Origin: Nitriliruptoraceae bacterium
Lineage (GTDB): Bacteria > Actinomycetota > Nitriliruptoria > Nitriliruptorales > Nitriliruptoraceae
Assembly: GCA_003558435.1 (NCBI GenBank)
Contig: PWLR01000212.1
Location: 1 to 37,798 of the forward strand
Direction: 5' to 3'
DNA: 37,798 nt
In this document: in pieces, positions 31,029 through 37,798 of the stretch
Layout of the letters: each line of letters begins with the position of its first letter
Numbering within the stretch: position 1 is the first letter of the stretch
The notes under the pieces: generated by a model
Database searches by the model: none
The model's input: the letters and a program-made list of their open reading frames with translations, nothing else
Told to the model about the DNA's origin: nothing
Position numbers and translations under genes: made by a program

Positions 31029-32993
31029 TTGTCAGCGACCGTGGCACGACGCCCCGCCGGCGGAGCACGTTCCTGGCTACTGCCCATCTGGGTCGGGGTC
31101 GGCTACCTCGTGCTGGCGCAGGGGCTGTCGGTCATGACGGCGGGGCAGTACTCGTCGCCGACCTTCTGGCCTGCCGTCGGGGTCCCGCTCGGCGCGATGC
31201 TGATCTCGCCGAAGACCCGGTGGCCGGCGATCCTCATCGCCGTCGCCATCGCCGAGACGATCAGCAACCTGATCTTCGATGCGGACCTGCCGCCGATCAT
31301 GGGATGGATGCTCGCCAACCTGCTCAACCCCCTGATCGCGGCCACGCTCATCCGTCGGGCGCATCCCCGTTTCGACCTGCGATCACCGTCGCAGCTGGCC
31401 TCTTTCGTGCTGTTCGCCGGGGTGGTCGGACCGCTCGTCAGCGGGCTGGTCGGCACGGCGACGAGTGTGTGGTGGTGGGGGTCGGAGTGGTCGCGGTTGG
31501 GCGGATGGTGGGTCGGTGACGCACTCGGGGGTCTGGTCATCGCGCCGTTGTTCCTCGCGTTCCGAGCGCCACCGCTCCGGCGCTCGTGGACCGAGATCGC
31601 GATCAGTGGGGGCCTGCTCGTGGCCGCGGTCGTGCTCGTGTTCCAGAACTGGGGCTCGGGGTTCGACATCGCGGTCACCTACCTCGTGTTGCCCCCGCTG
31701 GTGTGGGCCGCGCTTCGTTTCGGGTTGCGTGGGGCGGCCGTCGGCGCGGCGCTGCTCGGCATGGTCGGGGGGTGGTCGACACCGATCGGGTACGGACCGT
31801 TCGTGGTCACCGCCGACTACAACGCCATCGTGCTCTTCCAGCTCTACCTCGGTGTGATGACCGTCGCGGCACTGTTGATCGCCGTGCTGGTGGCCGACCT
31901 GACAGAACGCGAGGAGGTCCAGCGCGAAAGCGAACGGCGACAACGGCAGCAGGCGGCGTTGGCGCAGCTCGGTCAGCATTCGTTGCTGGCGTCGCGCCCC
32001 AAGGACGTGCTCGGCCGGCTGGACGATGCGCTACGAGCCATCGCGGAACGTGCGGGTGAGGCGATCGGGCGGTCTGCGAGCCCGGATGCGCCCGGGGAGC
32101 CCGTCCTGGATCCCTGGGAGCCGCTCCATGGACATCGCGACCTGCTGGATGCGCAGGGATTCGTGGACAGACATCCGATCGAGCCCGAGGCGACCGCGCT
32201 GGCGGCCTCGGCGTCGACGATCGCCGCCAACGCCCTCGACCGGCTCGACCAGGAGGAACGGCTACGCGACCGGGCCGACGAACTGGAGCGCCTCAACGAC
32301 CAACTCGCGCGCGCGATCGCCTTCCGGGAGGAACTGGTCGGGATGATCAGTCATGAACTGCGGAACCCGCTGACCCCGATCCTCGGGTTCACCGAGGTGC
32401 TGCGTCGGTCGGCTCCCGGGGATGGCTCGGACCCGGAAGTGGCGTTGGACGCGATCGAGCGGAACGCGCGCAGGATCCTGGCTCTCATCGACGAGTTGCT
32501 GGTCTCGGCTCGGGCGACCGACGGCGAACCGGCGGTCCGGCCGGTCCCGACGGAGGTGGCCGAGACCCTGCGACGGGTGCTCGCCTTCGGCTTCACGCGG
32601 GTGGAGGTCCTCGCCGATGAGGAGCAGGACGGAACGCTGCTGGCCCTGGTCGATCCGGCCCACCTGGGCCAATGCGTGCTCGACCTGGTCAGGGACGCGG
32701 ACCGCCACGGCCCGTCACCGGTGGTGGTCCGGCTCAGCGCCGACGGCCCGGACCACGTGATGATCGAGGTCAGCGACGGAAGCGAGGGCCTGCCCGCCGA
32801 ACTCACCCTCGGCGCGACCGGATCGGCGGCACCGTCGCCGAGGCGAGGGGACGGTTGGCACGGCACGGATCCGAGCCGTTCGATGGTGGAGCGACTGGTG
32901 GTGGCCAACGACGGGACCCTGAGCTATCGGCCTCCCGAGGTGTCCGCGCCGAGCGCATCCGTACTGCGCTTCCCCCGTGCCCGGCGGTCCTGA
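31029..32993 (+). CDS. MASE1-domain histidine kinase with degenerate ATPase domain
   Basis: 654 residues from a TTG with AAGGA six bases upstream; a GTG at 31041 is the alternative. Residues about 15-295 form the MASE1 membrane sensor with eight or so helices, including the family block SPTFWPAVGVPLGAML and GWWVGDALGGLVIAPLFLAF. A weakly conserved GAF-like region follows, then a coiled coil and HisKA with His442 in ISHELRNPLTPILGF. The ATPase domain is unusual: the N-box Asn is replaced by Asp (LVRDADRHG), the G1 box reads DGSEG, and the glycine-rich G2 loop is missing (RGDGWHGTDPSRS). It may be unable to autophosphorylate on its own. A decayed copy of its C-terminus lies downstream. Confidence 0.85.
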   Translation: MSATVARRPAGGARSWLLPIWVGVGYLVLAQGLSVMTAGQYSSPTFWPAVGVPLGAMLISPKTRWPAILIAVAIAETISNLIFDADLPPIMGWMLANLLNPLIAATLIRRAHPRFDLRSPSQLASFVLFAGVVGPLVSGLVGTATSVWWWGSEWSRLGGWWVGDALGGLVIAPLFLAFRAPPLRRSWTEIAISGGLLVAAVVLVFQNWGSGFDIAVTYLVLPPLVWAALRFGLRGAAVGAALLGMVGGWSTPIGYGPFVVTADYNAIVLFQLYLGVMTVAALLIAVLVADLTEREEVQRESERRQRQQAALAQLGQHSLLASRPKDVLGRLDDALRAIAERAGEAIGRSASPDAPGEPVLDPWEPLHGHRDLLDAQGFVDRHPIEPEATALAASASTIAANALDRLDQEERLRDRADELERLNDQLARAIAFREELVGMISHELRNPLTPILGFTEVLRRSAPGDGSDPEVALDAIERNARRILALIDELLVSARATDGEPAVRPVPTEVAETLRRVLAFGFTRVEVLADEEQDGTLLALVDPAHLGQCVLDLVRDADRHGPSPVVVRLSADGPDHVMIEVSDGSEGLPAELTLGATGSAAPSPRRGDGWHGTDPSRSMVERLVVANDGTLSYRPPEVSAPSASVLRFPRARRS

Positions 32994-33179
32994 CCCCGGG
33001 TACGCCGGTCGCGCATGCACGTCGCGCCGCCGACCCGGTGCGCCGCCCCGCAGGGGGCCGGCCGACCGACATTCCGGGTTCCGCCACGGGACGTCGGATC
33101 GAGCCCTCAGGGTGTCGCCCCAGGACCGATCGGGACCCGACTTGGCTGGGTGACCGTCGTGGCGCGCGAAGCTCGTCCC

Positions 33180-33392
33180 GCCTGGCCCCTTCCCGCTGTG
33201 GTCGTCGTGGTCCACCTCGGCATGGCGCAGGATCCGGGCTGCTCACGTCCTGGGTCCTCGGTGAGGGGCATGCTCGGGGACTGATCGATCGCGATCGGCC
33301 ACGGGCTGCGACATCGACCTCCCGAGGGCGCCTCACCGAACGGTTCCGTGCTCCGTTTCCCCGCGGCTCGCGCTGCTGAGGTCTCGGTGATC
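33180..33392 (+). pseudogene. Decayed C-terminal remnant of a related histidine kinase
   Basis: Codons at 33315-33362 read RPPEGASPNGSVLRFP and align without gaps to the last codons of the kinase before it (32928-32975, RPPEVSAPSASVLRFP). At least 11 of 16 residues are identical, with synonymous changes in Arg, Val, Leu and Arg codons. A TGA at 33282-33284 interrupts the same frame, and GTDRSRS (33277-33297, a different frame) matches GTDPSRS of the intact gene, implying a frameshift and a loss of about 28 bases. The left boundary is a guess. The rest of 32994-33438 shows no gene. Confidence 0.45.
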
Positions 33393-33438
33393 GTGACGGG
33401 TCATCGGTCGTGCCCGGTCAGCAGGCTCCGACGGGGCT

Positions 33439-35544
33439 TCAGAGACAGTCGTCGATGTCGGCCGAACTCGTCAGCAGGTAGCGCATCACCTCCGGTGGCG
33501 TGAGCGAGACGGTCACCCGCTGCTCGGCCGCGTCGTCGGCGACGGTGCGTTCGACGGCACAGGCGAAGGTCTCCACCGACACCGGTTCGCCCTCGACCTC
33601 GTAGTCGGCGTCGTCGGTGTAGTCGAACGCCACGAACGCACCCAGCTTGGCGGCGAGCGGCAGCAGTTGCACCTCGAGCACCTGCTCCTCCGGGTCGATG
33701 GCGATGGCCTCGCCGAAGAAGTCGCTGCCGGCCGGCTCGCGGTCGGCCTGCTGCTCCTCGCGCCACGTCACGGTGACGGCCCTGGCTGACGGGTCCTCCG
33801 TGGGGTCCACCGCCGGTTCGTCGCCGTCCTCCTCCGCCTCCTGGGCGTTCTCTCGGGTGCCCTCCCGGGTGCAGAGCGACCCGGCATCGTTCGTCGCGTC
33901 GGTTCCGGTCGCCGCCCCGGCGTGATCGTGGTCCTCGGGGTCGAGGACACACGCCACGACCACGTCGGTGTCGCCGTCCCGGGCGCCGGCGTTGTAGCTG
34001 AACAGCACCTCGCCGTCGGCTTCGGTCTCCCGGTCCACGGCCAGCACGGGCGTGTCGTCGCGATGCACCTCGAAACGCACCGGGACACCGGACTCGCCGT
34101 CGCCGGAAGCGTCCGTGACGGTGCCTTCGATGCGGTGGTTGAGGTTCGCGGGCGCCTCCTCGACCCAGGCGCTCAACTCGACGGCGGGTAGGGCGGCCGG
34201 GTCGTCACGTGGCGGATCCTCGGGTGGCGGGGCGTCGGTGGGCGAGCCGGTCGGAGGGGTCCACCGCAGCCCGTCGGCAGGACCGTCGTCGTGCTGGCCG
34301 CCCCACACGATCAGCTCCGCTCCGGTCCATGCCATGGCATGGTGGGTCCGGTACCCGCCCGGGGGGTCCTCCCGCGGCAGCCAGAGGTCCTCGTCCGCCA
34401 CGTAGGCGAGGAACGGGGGTGCCCGGTCGTCGGTCACGTCGCCCTCGCCAGGATCCGGCAGTCCGCCGCCGAGGACGTAGAGCACGTCGCCCGTCCACGC
34501 CGACGCCAGCGTGTCGTGGGCACCGGGCATGTCGGCGAGCGTCTCCCACGTATCCGCGTCGGGGTCGTAGGCGACGGTGGCGGTGGCGCGTTCGTCGGCC
34601 TCGGGCGCGGGGTCCTGGCCGCCGAGGACCAGCAGGCGGTCGTCGACGACCGCGGCGTGGATGCCGCTCAGCGTCGGCAGTGGCGAGTCGGGTAGTTCGC
34701 GCCATGCATCCTCTCCGGGGTCGTAAGCGGCGCCGTCGGCCAGGTAGGCGAAGCCGTCGTCCTCGGCCCGGGTGTGACCGCCGTAGACCACCAACTCCTC
34801 GGCGACCCACCCCGTGACCGCGCCGGCCCGCGGGCCGAGCGGCGAGTCGGGCAGGGTCCGCCATCCGTCGCCGTCCGGCTCGTAGGCCAGTGCATCGTCG
34901 TGGCGGTCACCGGGGCCGGGCGGGCCCTCGCCGGCGTGGCCACCCGAAACGATCAGCTCATCACCCGTCCAGGCCACCGAGGCACCACACCGGGTCTCGC
35001 CGGGGAGCTCCGGGATGGTCTCCCACGCGTCGGCCGCAGGGTCGTAGCGGGCTCCGTCGCCGTAGCAGGCGGCGAGGTGATCCGGCCCCGCCGTCCCGCC
35101 CCAGACGAGCAGTTCCTCGCCGGTCCATACCGCCTCGTGGGCCCAGCGTGGCTCGATCGGGGCCTCGGGGATGTCATGCCAACGGTCGGTGGCCGGATCG
35201 AAGGCGGCGCCGTCGGCGGTGATCTCCAGGGTGTCCTGGTCCTCGCCGCCCCAGACGACGATCAGGTCTCCGGTCCAGGTCGCCGAATGGTTGATCCGCG
35301 TGGCGATGGGCGCCTCCGGCAGTTGCGCCCACGTGCCCTCCGTGGCCCGCCCGTCGCCCGAGGCGTCGCCAGGGTCGTCACCGTTGGGGGTACCGTCCGG
35401 GTCGTCGCCGTTGGCAGGGTCCCCGTTTGCGGGCCGGTCGTCCGGTGGGGGTGCCGCCTCGTCGGGCGTCGTGGTCTCGCACCCGGCGACCAACAGGGCG
35501 GTGGTCGCTGCCGCCAGCGCGAGCCGTCGCGGCCACATGGCCAT
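33439..35544 (-). CDS. Kelch-repeat lipoprotein with C-terminal Ig-like domain
   Basis: 701 residues from the ATG at 35544, with GGAGG 10 bases upstream; the frame is open for 28 further codons without a better site. The lead MAMWPRRLALAAATTALLVAGC is a lipoprotein signal with lipobox LVAGC and Cys22. A Pro/Asp/Gly spacer follows (about 25-70). Six Kelch-type repeats then run to about residue 400, each with a pattern like AVWTGEELLVWGG ... YDPAADAWETIPE. After a Pro-rich linker, an Ig-like fold (ELSAWVEEAPANLNHRIEGTVTDASGDGESGVPVRF) and an acidic region with paired cysteines finish the protein. It should be an exported, lipid-anchored six-bladed propeller, probably for binding a ligand; no enzyme motif is seen. 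The strongly acidic composition fits a salt-adapted surface protein. Confidence 0.88.
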   Translation of the reverse strand: MAMWPRRLALAAATTALLVAGCETTTPDEAAPPPDDRPANGDPANGDDPDGTPNGDDPGDASGDGRATEGTWAQLPEAPIATRINHSATWTGDLIVVWGGEDQDTLEITADGAAFDPATDRWHDIPEAPIEPRWAHEAVWTGEELLVWGGTAGPDHLAACYGDGARYDPAADAWETIPELPGETRCGASVAWTGDELIVSGGHAGEGPPGPGDRHDDALAYEPDGDGWRTLPDSPLGPRAGAVTGWVAEELVVYGGHTRAEDDGFAYLADGAAYDPGEDAWRELPDSPLPTLSGIHAAVVDDRLLVLGGQDPAPEADERATATVAYDPDADTWETLADMPGAHDTLASAWTGDVLYVLGGGLPDPGEGDVTDDRAPPFLAYVADEDLWLPREDPPGGYRTHHAMAWTGAELIVWGGQHDDGPADGLRWTPPTGSPTDAPPPEDPPRDDPAALPAVELSAWVEEAPANLNHRIEGTVTDASGDGESGVPVRFEVHRDDTPVLAVDRETEADGEVLFSYNAGARDGDTDVVVACVLDPEDHDHAGAATGTDATNDAGSLCTREGTRENAQEAEEDGDEPAVDPTEDPSARAVTVTWREEQQADREPAGSDFFGEAIAIDPEEQVLEVQLLPLAAKLGAFVAFDYTDDADYEVEGEPVSVETFACAVERTVADDAAEQRVTVSLTPPEVMRYLLTSSADIDDCL

Positions 35545-35646
35545 CGCGGGCCTACCTCCGATCGTGATGCCCGACGACCGTACGAGCTCACCGGTAGCCC
35601 CGCCCATGGGCGACGTCCGGACGTCCACGGACGGTGCCCGACACCG

Positions 35647-35988
35647 TCAAGCGTGCTCGCGGTCCACGACCTCGGTCGGGCTGCGGTGGCGGCGCGCGAT
35701 CGTCTCCCACGCCATCAGCGTGGCGACGATCATCGCGAATCCGAAGCCGAAGTCCTCGATCGGCGAGTCGAAGAAGATGCGCACACCGCTGAACGAGGCC
35801 TCGTCGTAGATCACGATCGGCGCGGTCAGCTTCGTCAGCCACCCGTCGACCAGGATCTGGAACCCCCACACGATGCTCAGGGTGATCCAGAAGCTCACGG
35901 TGGCCAGCAGCCGGGTGCGCACGAGTGCCACATCGAGCACGACCACCACGACGACCGCGGTGAGCGTCAGCACGGTGTACTCAGGCAT
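35647..35988 (-). CDS. crtYd: Lycopene cyclase subunit CrtYd
   Basis: 113 residues from the ATG at 35988 (MPEYTVLTL). Three membrane helices and the family motif SPIEDFGFGFAMI (about 82-94), which supplies a carboxylate of the cyclase site. This is the second half of the heterodimeric actinobacterial lycopene cyclase. The start overlaps the crtYc stop by 8 bases. With crtYc it cyclises the ends of lycopene (or a C50 chain); ring type cannot be told from the sequence. Confidence 0.85.
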   Translation of the reverse strand: MPEYTVLTLTAVVVVVVLDVALVRTRLLATVSFWITLSIVWGFQILVDGWLTKLTAPIVIYDEASFSGVRIFFDSPIEDFGFGFAMIVATLMAWETIARRHRSPTEVVDREHA

Positions 35989-36334
35989 CGCCGCGCTCCC
36001 GTGCCAGTCGACCGGTCGGCCACAGCAGCGCACCCAGCCGCTTCACGGCCTGGTGGGTCAGGAGCGTGCAGATCGGTATCACGACGAAGAACAGCAGCTC
36101 CTCGAGGGGCATCGCGCCAGGCAGATACCAGCCCAGGGTGAATCGGTCCGAGAAGCTCCAGTGACCCCGAGCGATGCCCACCAGGTCCCAGAGGACGAAC
36201 GGGGTCATCGCCACGGCGAGCGTGATGAGCAATCGCCGGGGTCTACGGTAGACGCGGGCCCCGAGCACGAGTTCCAGTGGCAGCGTCACGGCGAGGCACG
36301 CCACGAGCAGCAACAGGTAGTGGTAGCGGTCCAT
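35981..36334 (-). CDS. crtYc: Lycopene cyclase subunit CrtYc
   Basis: 117 residues from the ATG at 36334 (MDRYHYLLLL). Three membrane helices, with WDLVGIARGHWSF in the middle and the conserved PLEELLFFVVIPICTLLT near residues 75-92, where the paired glutamates are expected in the active site. It is the first half of the two-part cyclase. It starts 10 bases after the crtB stop and overlaps crtYd, so the three genes are one operon. Confidence 0.88.
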   Translation of the reverse strand: MDRYHYLLLLVACLAVTLPLELVLGARVYRRPRRLLITLAVAMTPFVLWDLVGIARGHWSFSDRFTLGWYLPGAMPLEELLFFVVIPICTLLTHQAVKRLGALLWPTGRLARERGDA

Positions 36335-36344
36335 GGTCGTGGCC

Positions 36345-37289
36345 CTACGCGGGACGGGCGGTGCGAGGAGTGCCGCCTCGGACGAGTTCGCGGCCGACCA
36401 CCCACAGCTTGGTCGCGGTGGGCACCCGGGCACGGCCAGCGAACACGTCATGGTCCTGGCCCTCGATGCGTTCCAGGATGCCGCTGTAGAGGATGCGGGC
36501 CGCACGGATCACGTTGGCCGACCGCGGTGGAAGCTCCGCGATGGCCAGGTCCGCCTCGTGGTACAGCCCCCGGATGCGGGCGATCTGGAAAGCACTCAGT
36601 GCCCGCCATGCGGCGTCCGCCTGGCGTTGCCACGGGTCGGCGCCGAACCGCGCGAGATCCTCCTGAGGGAGGTAGATCCGGCCACGGTCGAGGTCCTCGT
36701 CGACGTCCCGGAGGAAGTTGGTGAGCTGGAAGGCGATACCCAGGGTCCGGGCACCGGCTCGGACCGCATCCGGATCGGTCGGTCGCAGCACGGCGAGCAT
36801 CATCTCTCCGATGACCGCTGCGGATCCGTCCATGTAGGCGTGCAGGTCGTCGAAGGTCTCGTAACGGGTCACCGACAGATCCATGCGCATCGCGTCGAAG
36901 AACCGGTCGAACAGTTCCCCGTCGAGCCCCAGGTGACGGACGGTGCGTACCACGGCCATCAACACCGGGTGCTCGCTGGCGCCCGCGGCGAGGTCGAGGG
37001 TGAAGCGGTGATGGAGCGCATCCAGACGTTCGGCCCGCTCCTGCGGCGATCCGAGCCCGGGAGCGTCGACCAGCTCGTCGGCGTAGCGGCACAGCCCGTA
37101 GAGGGCATGCACGTGCGGCTGATCCGCCCGTGGCAGGGCCCGCGTCGCCCAGTAGTAGGTGGTCCCGTGACGGGCGTGCAGTCGCTTGCAGATCGCATCG
37201 CTGGCTGCCATCGCCGCCGGATCGCCGACGGTCACGAGGCGTGGCCACGTGCGTGTCTGCGCCTGGGCGACGGGCTCAGGCGCGCGCAA
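36345..37289 (-). CDS. crtB: Phytoene synthase
   Basis: 314 residues from the TTG at 37289, chosen for GGAG seven bases upstream; it overlaps the crtI stop by 14 bases. Squalene/phytoene synthase fold with the two Asp-rich Mg2+/diphosphate motifs DELVD (71-75) and DVDED (195-199, in TNFLRDVDEDLDRGRIYLP), plus YYWATRALP and YLPQEDLARFG. It joins two geranylgeranyl diphosphates head to head to phytoene, the first step of C40 carotenoid synthesis. It is peripheral at the membrane. Confidence 0.95.
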   Translation of the reverse strand: MRAPEPVAQAQTRTWPRLVTVGDPAAMAASDAICKRLHARHGTTYYWATRALPRADQPHVHALYGLCRYADELVDAPGLGSPQERAERLDALHHRFTLDLAAGASEHPVLMAVVRTVRHLGLDGELFDRFFDAMRMDLSVTRYETFDDLHAYMDGSAAVIGEMMLAVLRPTDPDAVRAGARTLGIAFQLTNFLRDVDEDLDRGRIYLPQEDLARFGADPWQRQADAAWRALSAFQIARIRGLYHEADLAIAELPPRSANVIRAARILYSGILERIEGQDHDVFAGRARVPTATKLWVVGRELVRGGTPRTARPA

Positions 37290-37798
37290 GGAGCTGCTCC
37301 GCGTGATCGGCCGCCAGCCGGCCGGAGATGAGCACCATCGGGATCCCGACCCCGGGGCGGGTCCCGGATCCGACGAACACCACGCCCGGTAGACGCCGGT
37401 CGGTCAGGTGGGGGCGGAACGGGCCGCTCTGGGTGAACCGGTGGTCGAGTGCGAACGGGGTACCTGCCGCCATCCCCTGGTCCCGCCAACCGATCGGGGT
37501 CGTGGTGCGCATCACGACCGGATCACCGCCGAGATGCCCGACCTCACGTGCCCAGGTGAGCATCCGGTCGGTCAGTCGGGGCTCGAGGTCCTGCCAGTCG
37601 AGGTCCGCGCTCAGGTTGGGCACCGGTTCGAGGATGTGGAGGGCGTCGTGGCCGGCCGGCGCCAGGTCGGGATCGGTGACCGACGGGGCCGTGACGAACC
37701 GCGCGGGATCGGACATCGGCCGGCCCCGCACCGTGAGGTCGTCGAACGTCGACTCCCACGCCTCACCGAAGTGCACGGTGTGGTGGGCGCCGGGGGCA
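37276..37798 (-). CDS. crtI: Phytoene desaturase, C-terminal part (gene runs off the right edge)
   Basis: About 174 C-terminal residues are visible; the frame continues past the window end. HHTVHFGEAWESTFDDLTVRG, MSDPARFVTAPSVTDPDLAPAGHDALHILEPVPNL and the FAD-binding end VVFVGSGTRPGVGIPMVLISGRLAADH are the CrtI signature. It desaturates phytoene stepwise to lycopene or neurosporene. It is the most upstream visible gene of the leftward crtI-crtB-crtYc-crtYd operon; the promoter lies outside the window. Confidence 0.94.
   Translation of the reverse strand, partial: APGAHHTVHFGEAWESTFDDLTVRGRPMSDPARFVTAPSVTDPDLAPAGHDALHILEPVPNLSADLDWQDLEPRLTDRMLTWAREVGHLGGDPVVMRTTTPIGWRDQGMAAGTPFALDHRFTQSGPFRPHLTDRRLPGVVFVGSGTRPGVGIPMVLISGRLAADHAEQLLARA

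Overview
The window is about 37.8 kb of very GC-rich chromosomal DNA from an actinobacterium. Gene order prfB-ftsE-ftsX-M23 peptidase-smpB-ssrA, a two-part lycopene cyclase (CrtYc/CrtYd), a MhuD-type haem mono-oxygenase, frequent GTG/TTG starts and 4-bp stop/start overlaps all fit Actinobacteria. The complete ectABC operon points to a salt-tolerant or halophilic lifestyle. The overall mix would suit a deep-branching halophilic class such as Nitriliruptoria, but that placement is a guess. No insertion sequences, phage genes, CRISPR arrays, rRNA or canonical tRNA genes were seen.

Layout. 1-6.4 kb: 3' end of transketolase, a small membrane protein, a DUF427 protein, a DUF418 membrane protein, a haem-degrading mono-oxygenase with an unusual Gly/His repeat insert, and a leftward two-gene operon of flavin mono-oxygenase plus alpha/beta hydrolase. 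6.7-12.5 kb: the translation-rescue and division block prfB, ftsE, ftsX, an EnvC-like M23 peptidase, smpB and tmRNA. 12.8-16.7 kb: an anchored hypothetical protein, a two-helix potassium channel, a possible small cysteine protein, and ectABC. 17-19 kb: a PAS sensor histidine kinase. 19.1-24 kb: an inositol-phosphatase-family enzyme divergent from a fatty-acid desaturase with a clear palindromic operator between them, then TetR, an aminotransferase and an omega-amidase-like nitrilase with 4-bp overlaps. 24.1-30.1 kb: a membrane-anchored PAF-acetylhydrolase-like enzyme, divergent from an ATP-grasp ligase, an Old Yellow Enzyme, a TIGR01777 epimerase and an FAD amine-oxidase-like protein. 30.3-33.4 kb: a small zinc-finger-like protein, a MASE1 histidine kinase with a degenerate ATPase domain, and what looks like the decayed tail of a second such kinase. 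33.4-37.8 kb: a leftward Kelch lipoprotein and the carotenoid genes crtI (partial), crtB, crtYc and crtYd.

How genes work together. RF2, SmpB and tmRNA serve termination and ribosome rescue; FtsE, FtsX and the coiled-coil M23 protein form the expected division-site hydrolase or hydrolase-activator system. EctABC makes ectoine from aspartate semialdehyde, and the neighbouring K+ channel is a plausible partner in osmotic response. The aminotransferase and nitrilase pair matches the transaminase/omega-amidase route. CrtI, CrtB and CrtYcd would make a cyclised C40 carotenoid.

The observations I rate highest are the Gly/His repeat inserted just after the haem-ligand histidine of the MhuD-like enzyme, the decayed duplicate of the MASE1-kinase C-terminus, the paired TTACG-N4-CGTAA operators at the desaturase promoter, the strong hairpin between ectB and ectC, and several short tandem repeats at operon boundaries. 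I found no clearly novel multi-gene system.
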